9,625 nucleotides of DNA from Deltaproteobacteria bacterium (lineage in GTDB: Bacteria > SAR324 > JACQKK01): positions 1-9,625 of the forward strand of contig JAOUFO010000050.1 of assembly GCA_029858165.1 (NCBI GenBank). The letters run 5' to 3'. Of the stretch, positions 1 to 5,813 are shown one piece after another. Each line of letters begins with the position of its first letter. Position 1 is the stretch's first letter. The translations under genes and the position numbers were made by a program. The notes under the pieces were generated by a model. It had not been told where the DNA came from and made no database searches. It saw only the letters and a list, made by a program, of their open reading frames with translations.

Positions 1-764
1 GTCTGGGCCGGGGCCACGGTGATGGAATCCCCGGTGTGGACCCCCATGGGGTCCAGATTCTCAATGGAGCAGATGATGACCACATTGTCCTTGGTGTCCC
101 GCATCACCTCCATTTCGTATTCCTTCCACCCCAGCACCGATTCCTCTATCAGCACCTGATGCACCGGGGAGGAGACCAGCCCCAGTTGAACGATTTCCAC
201 CAGTTCCCGCTCGGTGCGGGCCACCCCTCCGCCGGTGCCCCCCAGGGTGAAGGAAGGCCGGATGATGACCGGCAGGCCGTTTTCCCCGGCAAAATCCAAA
301 GCGTCCTGCACGGACACGGCGATGATGCTGCCGGGGGTTTTGATTCCCAGTTTGGTCATGGCGGCCCGGAACAGCTCCCGGTCCTCCGCCTTTTGAATGG
401 CCTCCACATTGGCCCCGATCAGCCGCACGCCGAATTCTTCCAACACCCCCATGCGGTGCAGGGCCAGGGCGTTGTTCAAGGCGGTCTGCCCCCCCATGGT
501 GGGCAGCAGGGCATCCGGCCTTTCCTGTTCTATCACCCGCCGCAACACCTCCGGGGTGATCGGCTCAATGTAGGTGGCGTCCACCAGGTCCGGGTCCGTC
601 ATGATGGTGGCCGGGTTGGAATTGACCAGCACCACCCGGTACCCTTCCTCCTTCAATGCCCGGCAGGCCTGGGTGCCGCTGTAATCAAATTCGCAGGCCT
701 GGCCGATCACGATGGGGCCGGAACCGATAATCAAAATGGTGTGGATATCCGTTCGTTTGGGCAT
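1..764 (-). CDS. carB: Carbamoyl-phosphate synthase large subunit, N-terminal part (runs off the left edge)
   Basis: The large subunit makes carbamoyl phosphate from bicarbonate, ammonia (delivered from glutamine by CarA) and two ATP, in the cytoplasm, for pyrimidine and arginine synthesis. The reverse strand reads 254 codons from ATG at 764. It opens with MPKRTDI, then IIGSGPIVIGQACEFDYSG, VNSNPATIMTDP, ATYIEPI, LLPTMGGQTALN, IRPSFTLGGTGGG, GWKEYEMEVMRD and SIENLDPMGVHTGDSITVAP. These are the pre-ATP-grasp and first ATP-grasp signatures of CarB in the usual order, closely tracking E. coli CarB. Only about a quarter of the roughly 1,070-residue protein is present; the cut is the window edge, not a lesion. 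The start is fixed by the conserved MPKRTDI opening, although no clear Shine-Dalgarno precedes it. carA is not on the upstream side, where the divergent accessory cassette lies instead. Confidence 0.97.
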   Translation of the reverse strand, partial: MPKRTDIHTILIIGSGPIVIGQACEFDYSGTQACRALKEEGYRVVLVNSNPATIMTDPDLVDATYIEPITPEVLRRVIEQERPDALLPTMGGQTALNNALALHRMGVLEEFGVRLIGANVEAIQKAEDRELFRAAMTKLGIKTPGSIIAVSVQDALDFAGENGLPVIIRPSFTLGGTGGGVARTERELVEIVQLGLVSSPVHQVLIEESVLGWKEYEMEVMRDTKDNVVIICSIENLDPMGVHTGDSITVAPAQ

Positions 765-926
765 GGGGCGGTTCTGGCCGTTTACCGGGGAAAAATGTGC
801 GTAAGGGCGGATGGGAGCCGAAGGCTGCCAGAGATGTTCAAATGTTCTTTTCAATCTAGCGGAAAGGGGGGCGGGTCGTCATGTAAAAAAAATGGTGGGG
901 AAGGAGATTCCATGCCCCTGGGGGTT

Positions 927-950
927 GGAAAAACCCGAGGGTTCTTTTTT
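927..950. terminator. Weak terminator-like hairpin in the carB/cassette spacer
   Basis: AACC and GGTT arms close a four-base CGAG loop, flanked by an A run on the left and a run of six T on the right. On the reverse strand the stem can be extended by A-T and G-U pairs and is followed by GGTTTTT. It would act in either direction, but no gene ends here on either strand. On the carB side it lies in the possible leader, so it could be an attenuator-like element or the remnant of a terminator whose gene is gone. The stem is short and this call is tentative. Confidence 0.25.
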
Positions 951-986
951 GATTGAAGCCAAAGCCCATATGAACGCACAATGAAG

Positions 987-1016
987 TTGACGCCTCTGGC
1001 AAATATACCCTAAATA
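987..1016 (+). promoter_or_regulatory. Candidate sigma-70-type promoter for the three-gene cassette
   Basis: TTGACG at 987-992 matches the -35 consensus at five of six positions. It is followed after 18 bases by TAAATA at 1011-1016, an imperfect -10. The start codon of the first cassette gene lies about 65 bases downstream. The -35 is good and the -10 is mediocre, so the call rests on position and spacing as much as on sequence. Confidence 0.4.
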
Positions 1017-1082
1017 AGAAGTTGCGAAAGCACACCGAACTTTCCTGATTTTCCCAGTACACCATTTCAGCGAATAAATTCA

Positions 1083-1931
1083 ATGAGCCAGGTTTCCACA
1101 AGGCCGAACGGACTTCCGGATTACGACTCGCCCCCGCTGACTGAAGTGGTGATGGGGGTGCAGTTTTCCCCTCTTCAAAACTTAAAAACCACGCACTTCC
1201 ACCCTTTTTGGGAAATGTTCAAATCCGAATATCCGGATGTGGAGGAACACCCTCCCCTGGGGCCTTCATTTGAAACATTCGGAGGGGTGAATCCATCTAT
1301 TGCGCCCAATATCAGGATAGATTTTCAGCAAACCCCCGCGTTGCCAAGGGTCTGGTTTGTATCTGAAGATAAAATAAATGTGCTGCAATTTCAAAAGGAC
1401 CGATTGGTCCACAATTGGAGAAAAAACCAACTGCCCTACCCCCGATACGAAAAAATAAAAGAACTTTTTTCAAGGGAATTGAACCGGGCCGGTGAGTTTG
1501 CCGACACGGAAAATCTGGGGGGGTTAAAAATAAACCAGTGCGAACTGTCTTACGTCAATACGATCCAAAGCGAAGACCATGAAGATTTTCTTAAGAATAT
1601 CCACGGCAAAATCGGAAACGTGTTCAATTTCCTGAATGTATCTTCCGACACAAATCAGGAGATTGAACCTGAAACGGCTCAATTTCAATTTACCTATTCG
1701 TTAAAACAGGGAGATCGGTTCATCGGTCGCTTATACACTTATGTTCACCCGGTCGTGACTTCGGAAGGAAATGAGGCGCTGTCTTTGGTGCTTAGTGTAA
1801 AAGGTTCTCCTGAAGGGGAGCACATTGCGGATGCCCTGGTTTTTTTTGATTTCGCCAGAACAGTTATTGTCAAACACTTTGCGGATATAACCACCGAAAA
1901 ATTCCAAAAAAGCTGGAGGAGAATCCAATGA
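1083..1931 (+). CDS. TIGR04255-like protein of unknown function (cassette gene 1)
   Basis: The product has 282 residues, no signal peptide and no membrane segment, so it is probably cytoplasmic. Residues 13-28 (DYDSPPLTEVVMGVQF) match the opening pattern I associate with the sporadically distributed TIGR04255 family, in which a PPL-x-EVV-type strand follows an aromatic residue. A second supporting block is at residues 90-124: VWFVSEDKINVLQFQ, then HNWRK, then YPRYEKI. The protein ends in a W-R-R segment, as I recall for that family. No enzymatic function is known to me and I see no obvious catalytic motif; the only cysteine is C153. The ATG has no clear Shine-Dalgarno. The stop TGA overlaps the next gene's ATG, so the two are probably translated together. 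Base composition is well below that of the flanking housekeeping genes (about 45% G+C in a sampled line), suggesting horizontal acquisition. The family assignment is from memory of motifs, not a search. Confidence 0.8.
   Translation: MSQVSTRPNGLPDYDSPPLTEVVMGVQFSPLQNLKTTHFHPFWEMFKSEYPDVEEHPPLGPSFETFGGVNPSIAPNIRIDFQQTPALPRVWFVSEDKINVLQFQKDRLVHNWRKNQLPYPRYEKIKELFSRELNRAGEFADTENLGGLKINQCELSYVNTIQSEDHEDFLKNIHGKIGNVFNFLNVSSDTNQEIEPETAQFQFTYSLKQGDRFIGRLYTYVHPVVTSEGNEALSLVLSVKGSPEGEHIADALVFFDFARTVIVKHFADITTEKFQKSWRRIQ
1915..1931 (+). promoter_or_regulatory. Strong ribosome binding site and ATGA stop/start overlap between cassette genes 1 and 2
   Basis: GGAGGAG at 1915-1921 lies six bases before the ATG at 1928, inside the last codons of gene 1. 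The ATG and the gene 1 stop TGA share bases as ATGA (1928-1931). This is the strongest Shine-Dalgarno in the window and implies coupled, efficient translation of gene 2. Confidence 0.85.
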
Positions 1932-2404
1932 CCATGTTCCAGGGAACCAATGTCGGCCCCGATTTTGCTTCATCCATTCTGCTTGGTTTACCAGGCGGTT
2001 TTCATCCGCCAATCAACCCGTCAAACACACTCAGCAGACCGGTTGAAAATCAGGAATATATTCTACCCCAAAAATTACGGGAAAAAATAAATATCATCCT
2101 TGGATTGAAAGAAAACTGGGATGGCCATATGGGCAAACCCATCCACCCCGAATCCATCCTTTTCGGCTTAAGGTTGATGATGACGGTGCAATCGGGAATA
2201 AGTCCTGTCATGCCTCAGATTGTCCCAGCGTCTTATGGGGGAGTTCAAATTGAATGGCATTCCAAAAAAGGAGACCTTGAGGTGGAAATCATCAAACCTT
2301 TTGATTTTGAGGTTTTTTATGAAAACGCTGAAACAAATGAATTCATTGAATTGGAGGGAAAAAACGATTTTACCAAAATAAAGGAACTCTTGGCGCGGTT
2401 ATAA
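1928..2404 (+). CDS. Conserved-looking protein of unknown function with NWDG and GGVQIEW motifs (cassette gene 2)
   Basis: The product has 158 residues and no confident membrane segment. The first 40 residues are rich in Pro, Gly and Asn and look unstructured. Then comes a helical stretch (about 46-60) ending in LKENWDG (60-66), followed by KPIHPESILFGLRLM (70-84), PQIVPASYGGVQIEWH (96-111) and GDLEVEI (115-121), a pattern suggesting a short beta sheet. From memory, the combination of W-D-G, then P-x-P, then GG-x-Q-x-EW and a following L-E-(V/I)-E strand recurs in small uncharacterised proteins, but I cannot name a domain or function. The first ATG is chosen because a GGAGGAG site lies six bases upstream; a second ATG two codons on is possible but less well spaced. 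It overlaps gene 1 by four bases and lies 51 bases before gene 3. It is strongly A/T-rich: one sampled line is 32% G+C. Confidence 0.8.
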   Translation: MTMFQGTNVGPDFASSILLGLPGGFHPPINPSNTLSRPVENQEYILPQKLREKINIILGLKENWDGHMGKPIHPESILFGLRLMMTVQSGISPVMPQIVPASYGGVQIEWHSKKGDLEVEIIKPFDFEVFYENAETNEFIELEGKNDFTKIKELLARL

Positions 2405-2455
2405 CCAGAAAAATACAGACATCCCGTAAAAATAAATTTCAGCAAGGGGTAAACC

Positions 2456-2863
2456 GTGGAACCCTATGACGACCCTTCCCTAGCGGATTCTTGTGGCCTG
2501 ATAAGGCATATTCACCCAATTTTTATTATAGATGATTCACAATCCCCCACAGGAAAGAGGTTATCCTCAATGGCCTTTAAATCCTCTTCCACTCCCTACT
2601 GGGGGATGTCGGTTGATATTGAGTGCCTGATGTTGGCGGATGGCGTGAATCCCAAAAAGAGGGTTCCGGCAGGTTCCGGTGCCGTGAGATTAAACACCGG
2701 TGAAGTAAGAGGCCTTGGATTGCTCGTAGGAAAAAATCCAACTCAGACCAACAAGTACCATGGGGAGGTTTGGTGGAAAAATAAAAATTTCCCGAAAAAC
2801 ATCAAAAAGACACTCCGTGATTTGGGGGTAAAAGACATTCTGGTCCGAATTGAAGGGCTGTGA
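2456..2863 (+). CDS. Conserved-looking protein of unknown function with HP...SSMAF...MSVDIE motifs (cassette gene 3)
   Basis: The product has 135 residues, is probably cytoplasmic, and I do not recognise it by name. Blocks that look conserved are LIRHIHP (15-21), KRLSSMAFK (34-42), GMSVDIE (50-56), GSGAVRLNTGEVRGLGL (73-89) and YHGEVWWKN (101-109). The closing NIKKTLRDLGVKDILVRIEG looks like a helix plus strand. Two histidines (H18, H20), the serines in the SSMAF block and H102 are the polar residues that could form a site, but none is proven. The start is GTG at 2456, supported by AAGGGG about six bases upstream and the absence of a better ATG ahead of the conserved blocks. It is on the same strand as genes 1 and 2, shares their low G+C (38% in a sampled line), and follows a 51-base gap, so it is probably the last gene of one operon. 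Confidence 0.78.
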   Translation: MEPYDDPSLADSCGLIRHIHPIFIIDDSQSPTGKRLSSMAFKSSSTPYWGMSVDIECLMLADGVNPKKRVPAGSGAVRLNTGEVRGLGLLVGKNPTQTNKYHGEVWWKNKNFPKNIKKTLRDLGVKDILVRIEGL

Positions 2864-3014
2864 TAAGGTGTTAAGCCACCCTGCTGTTTACCCACACACT
2901 GAAAACCCGCCGTTCATTTTTCCCCGTTCAGCCTCCCACAAGCGGTTCCTTTGTGAAAAAAGAAGCGTATATCCAGCCGGTTTCAGGCGGGCAAATCCAT
3001 TTGGCAATCTCTGT
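2864..3014. other. Convergent spacer between the cassette and fur
   Basis: This 151-base gap separates two genes pointing at each other. On the reverse strand after fur there is a poor GC-rich hairpin (around 2975-2992) followed by a T-rich run, but the stem has mismatches and I would not call it a terminator. I see no gene here. Confidence 0.4.
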
Positions 3015-3518
3015 TTATCTTCCCCCGCAGCGGGCGCAGATACCGAAAATGCGCAGGCTGTGGTGGGTTTCCTCAAATCCGTGGCGGGCGGTGGCCTTGT
3101 GTTGGGCGGATTCCAGGGATTCATCATGGAATTCGGTGATCTGGCCGCACCCTGTGCAAATCAGGTGATCGTGGTGTTGCCCCGGAGTGACCTGTTCGTA
3201 ATAGGATTGCGGGGTGCCGAAATCCAGCTTTTCCACCAACTGGCATTCTTTCATCAGTTCCAGGGTGCGGTACACCGTGGCCCGGCTGGCCCGGTGGTCC
3301 CCTTTTTGTAGGCGGGCCACCAGTTCTTCGGCTTCAAAATGGCCTGGGTTGGTGAAAATGGCATTGATGACCGCCTCCCGCTGGCGGGTCAGTTTCAGCC
3401 GTTTGCTTTCCAGAAAGCGGACGAACAGCAGCCGTTCCTCCCGGCCCTGGCCGGTGGTCCTGTGCTGGCCGCTGACAGTGCCGCCGGGTTGTTTGCCTTT
3501 GGTTGTGGGCGAGGGCAT
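3015..3518 (-). CDS. fur: Fur-family metal-responsive transcriptional regulator
   Basis: Fur-family proteins are dimeric DNA-binding repressors that sense metal ions or peroxide and control metal homeostasis or stress genes. The 167-residue product has the winged-helix part at about 40-100, with LTRQREAVI and RASRATVYRTLELM as recognition helix. The dimerisation and metal part follows: HHDHLICTGCG at 115-125 and CARCGGR at 161-167, giving two CxxC pairs for structural zinc. The glutamate in ITEFHDES and the E in YYEQV resemble Fur more than PerR, where aspartates are usual, but metal choice cannot be settled by eye. About 28 residues precede the usual Fur start. ATG at 3518 is the only standard start codon ahead of the domain and has no good Shine-Dalgarno. 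A GGGAGG inside the extension precedes CTG codons, so a shorter product is conceivable. It is divergent from the channel genes and convergent with the cassette. Confidence 0.93.
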   Translation of the reverse strand: MPSPTTKGKQPGGTVSGQHRTTGQGREERLLFVRFLESKRLKLTRQREAVINAIFTNPGHFEAEELVARLQKGDHRASRATVYRTLELMKECQLVEKLDFGTPQSYYEQVTPGQHHDHLICTGCGQITEFHDESLESAQHKATARHGFEETHHSLRIFGICARCGGR

Positions 3519-3776
3519 GGGGGGAGGCGGTTGAATGGGGATTGTAACCGGGTGGACCCGGCGGGGTTCCGGATCCGGGGTTTAAAAAACCGGGATGTTG
3601 TCTTTGAAACGGATGGCCTGGAAGGCGGTTTTCTTTTTTATTGGGGGCCGCCTATGGTAGGGATGATAGCAGAACATCCATGGAGAGCCAACCGCACCCC
3701 ACAATGGCAAACCAGGGTGCGGGGCCGTTGGCCGCCTGTCCTTGATCACACACCACCCATTCTTCTTAAATGGCCT
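3519..3776. other. Divergent spacer between fur and the first MscS-like gene
   Basis: This 258-base spacer carries the promoters of two divergent genes. It holds several short inverted repeats: CCGGATCCGG at 3569-3578, a GGTTT/AAACC hairpin at 3579-3591, and the 8-bp stem at 3692-3722. I saw no recognisable Fur box and no near-consensus promoter. A TTGATC...TTAAAT pair at 3742-3771 sits too close to the ATG to be convincing. Confidence 0.5.
3692..3722. repeat. 8-bp perfect inverted repeat upstream of the first MscS-like gene
   Basis: CCGCACCC (3692-3699) and GGGTGCGG (3715-3722) are perfect reverse complements separated by 15 bases. A second small dyad, GGCC-gtt-GGCC (3723-3733), abuts it. 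The pair could form a leader-RNA hairpin or an operator. There is no T run, so it is not an intrinsic terminator. Confidence 0.55.
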
Positions 3777-4814
3777 ATGGAACCATACGACCGGATGGAA
3801 GCGTTGTTCGGGGGGCCGGCCTGGGCCAAAGCCCAGGTGACTTTCGTCATTCTGGTGGTGTTGTTCGCCACCCATCATTTGTTGCGGTATTACACCGGGC
3901 GGCTGGTGACGGGGCTGACCATGCGGCAAAAATACCGGCAGGTTTCCCGCACCACCAACATCCTTCTGGCGATTTTGCTCATCATGGCGGTGTGGGTTCA
4001 GGAGCTTAAAACCATCAGCCTGTTGCTGACCGGTTTGCTGGCCGCCTTTATGGTAACCAACAAAGAGCTGATTTTGGGGCTGGCCGGCCGGGTGGGGCTG
4101 GCGGTGACCAACCAATACAGCCTGGGGGACCGCATCCAGGTCAACGGGGTCACCGGGGATGTGGTCAATATCGGTTTGCTGTACACCTGGATGCTGGAGG
4201 TGGGAGGCGCCCGCGGCGAAAACCAGTCCACCGGCAAGGTGGTTTCCTTTCCCCATATTTGGCTGTTGCAGACCTCGGTGGTCAATTTTACCCACAGCCA
4301 CCAATATGTGTGGGATGAGATTGAATTCGTTTTTCCCATTTACTCAAACCGCCGGGAGATGATCGCCCTGATCACCAGTCTGGCGGGGGGGTATTTGAAA
4401 GAGGATATCCTGAAAGCGGCGGTGGATATGCCCCATTTGATGAACGATTACGCCGCCAAACTTCCCCCCCCCACACCGGTGTGTTATGCCCACCTGGAGC
4501 GGCAGATTGCCGGTCTGAAGCGGATGGTGATCACGCTGCGGTTCGCGGTGGCGGCCCGGGCCCGCCGTCAGGTCCACAGTGGATTGCTGCTTCACATTTT
4601 GGATGAACTGGAAAACAATGGAATTTACCTGTTGACCGATACGGTCCTTCCGGATGATCAGGAGCAAAAAAAAACGGGAAGGAAAAAAACCAAAAAGCAA
4701 ATCCAGAGACCGATAGCCGATCAAAATCCTTATAACCTTCATCAAACGGTCGTTCCGAACAAACCTAAAAGGAAACCCCCTCGCCGATCAAAACCCAAAA
4801 ACAACATCCCCTAA
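3777..4814 (+). CDS. MscS-like mechanosensitive ion channel with basic C-terminal tail (first of a tandem pair)
   Basis: MscS-type channels are inner-membrane heptamers that open under membrane tension and release solutes during hypo-osmotic shock. From ATG at 3777 the product has 345 residues. Hydrophobic segments lie at about 18-37 and 60-75, then a pore-helix-like stretch at about 80-112 (SLLLTGLLAAFMV ... LILGLAGRVGLAV). The MscS beta-domain signature follows at 113-140: YSLGDRIQVNGVTGDVVNIGL, then TWMLEV. STGKVVSFPH at 151-160 corresponds to the family's IPN-type block. The soluble C-terminal domain runs to about 290. A Lys/Arg/Pro-rich tail (about 295-345) is unusual and absent from the next gene. 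The reading frame is open upstream across fur, but that stretch is antisense, so the start is placed just before the first membrane segment. No Shine-Dalgarno is evident; ATG at 3795 is the alternative. It is followed after 10 bases by its paralog. Confidence 0.88.
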   Translation: MEPYDRMEALFGGPAWAKAQVTFVILVVLFATHHLLRYYTGRLVTGLTMRQKYRQVSRTTNILLAILLIMAVWVQELKTISLLLTGLLAAFMVTNKELILGLAGRVGLAVTNQYSLGDRIQVNGVTGDVVNIGLLYTWMLEVGGARGENQSTGKVVSFPHIWLLQTSVVNFTHSHQYVWDEIEFVFPIYSNRREMIALITSLAGGYLKEDILKAAVDMPHLMNDYAAKLPPPTPVCYAHLERQIAGLKRMVITLRFAVAARARRQVHSGLLLHILDELENNGIYLLTDTVLPDDQEQKKTGRKKTKKQIQRPIADQNPYNLHQTVVPNKPKRKPPRRSKPKNNIP

Positions 4815-4824
4815 GAAAAACAAC

Positions 4825-5709
4825 ATGATGGAACTATTGAATGAAGGAATGGCTTTGGATGCCCCGCTGATAGAAAAAGCGGTGTGGACCGCCATTGTTT
4901 TGTTTCTGTTGACCCTGGCATCCCGGTTGGTGCGGCAATCCTTGTTGCGGCTGGTGAGTGACCCGGTGGTGCGCCAGCGGTATTGGAGCCTGGCCCGCAA
5001 CCTGCAATTGTTCGTTGCCCTGGCCCTGTTGGTGGGGGTTTGGGTTCAGGAGTTGAAAACGGTCAGCCTGCTGCTTACCGGGTTAATGGCCGCCTTTCTG
5101 GTGGCCAACCGGGAATTGATTCTGGGGCTGGTTGGCCGGGTGACTCTTTCGGTAACGGACCAATACAAAATCGGGGACCGGGTGGCCATCAACGGGGTCA
5201 GCGGGGATGTGATCAACATCGGCCTGTTGTTCACCTGGATGATGGAGGTTGCGGGCGCCAAAGGGGAACTGCAATCCACCGGAACCATTGTGTGGATTCC
5301 ACACAACTGGCTGCTGCAACACGCTTTGGTGAACCTTACCCATTTAAGCCCCTATGTGTGGGATGAAATCCAACTGACGTTCTCCATCCACGAAGACCCG
5401 GAAAAGGTGATGGCCCTGGCCACCCAAACCACCACTGAATTGCTGGCGGAGGAAACCGCCCTGGCCGATGCGGCCCAGCACCACATCCAGCGAAGCTACG
5501 CGGCCAAAATGCCCCCTTCCACCCCGGTCAGCTATTGCCATGTGGACCGCCACACGGATGGATTGCAGTTTTGGGTGTTGACCCTGCGGTTTCTGGTGCC
5601 CACCCGCCAGCGCCGTCAGATTCACAGTCTGGTGACGATTCAAGTGGTTCAGGCCCTGAAAGAGGCCCAGGTCCCGCTGCTGGCCAAGCCCCAGCGATCC
5701 TCCTCTTGA
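4825..5709 (+). CDS. MscS-like mechanosensitive ion channel (second of a tandem pair)
   Basis: This 294-residue membrane protein is a close paralog of the preceding gene. Numbered from the first Met, the two align without a single gap: VWVQELKT is at 72-79 in both, YVWDEI at 177-182 in both, and RRQ...HS at 263-268 in both. Hydrophobic segments lie at about 18-35 and 60-75, with the pore-helix-like stretch at 80-112, IGDRVAINGVSGDVINIGL at 116-134 and STGTIVWIPH at 151-160. It ends soon after the soluble domain, giving the more ordinary length. It may form its own channel or co-assemble with its neighbour. ATGATG at 4825 offers two starts, with only a weak AAG-type ribosome site. The 10-base gap argues for co-transcription with the first channel gene. 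Confidence 0.9.
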   Translation: MMELLNEGMALDAPLIEKAVWTAIVLFLLTLASRLVRQSLLRLVSDPVVRQRYWSLARNLQLFVALALLVGVWVQELKTVSLLLTGLMAAFLVANRELILGLVGRVTLSVTDQYKIGDRVAINGVSGDVINIGLLFTWMMEVAGAKGELQSTGTIVWIPHNWLLQHALVNLTHLSPYVWDEIQLTFSIHEDPEKVMALATQTTTELLAEETALADAAQHHIQRSYAAKMPPSTPVSYCHVDRHTDGLQFWVLTLRFLVPTRQRRQIHSLVTIQVVQALKEAQVPLLAKPQRSSS

Positions 5710-5813
5710 CCCATCCCCCGCCGGATGTAAGAATTTAGAAAACGATGGGTGCGGACCGCCACCGCTTTCAGGATCCTTTTCCGTCCCAATCCCCTTTCAC
5801 ATAAGCCAATGCC
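5710..5813. other. Spacer between the second channel gene and htpG
   Basis: These 104 bases hold no convincing terminator, no heat-shock (sigma-32) promoter pattern and no CIRCE-type inverted repeat that I could find. htpG may therefore be read through from the channel genes or use a promoter I cannot recognise. Confidence 0.4.

Larger units (their letters stand above)
765..1082. other. Divergent intergenic spacer between carB and the accessory cassette
   Basis: This 318-base spacer separates leftward carB from the rightward cassette and must hold both promoters. A good plus-strand promoter candidate lies near its right end (987-1016), and a small hairpin flanked by A/T runs lies at 927-950. 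Its cassette-proximal half is more A/T-rich than the carB side. I found no convincing carB promoter and no open reading frame with credible start signals. An 81-codon reverse-strand frame crosses it but looks spurious. Confidence 0.6.

Noticed and set aside
36..956. Long plus-strand open frame (306 codons) across carB
   Set aside because: It is antisense to the certain carB coding sequence. Its His/Gly/Pro-rich low-complexity product is what GC-rich antisense frames give.
856..1101. 81-codon reverse-strand frame spanning the carB/cassette spacer
   Set aside because: It overlaps the start of cassette gene 1, has no ribosome site, and its composition looks like untranslated spacer.
2850..3534. 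Plus-strand frames antisense to fur
   Set aside because: They mirror the well-supported Fur coding sequence and have no recognisable domain.
3742..3771. TTGATC/TTAAAT pair as promoter of the first channel gene
   Set aside because: It would put the transcription start on or inside the start codon at 3777, and both boxes are weak. It would only make sense with the later ATG at 3795.
3339..3776. Upstream extension of the first MscS-like gene to an ATG at 3339
   Set aside because: It would overlap fur on the opposite strand and adds 146 residues with no membrane or domain character; ATG at 3777 precedes the first membrane segment.
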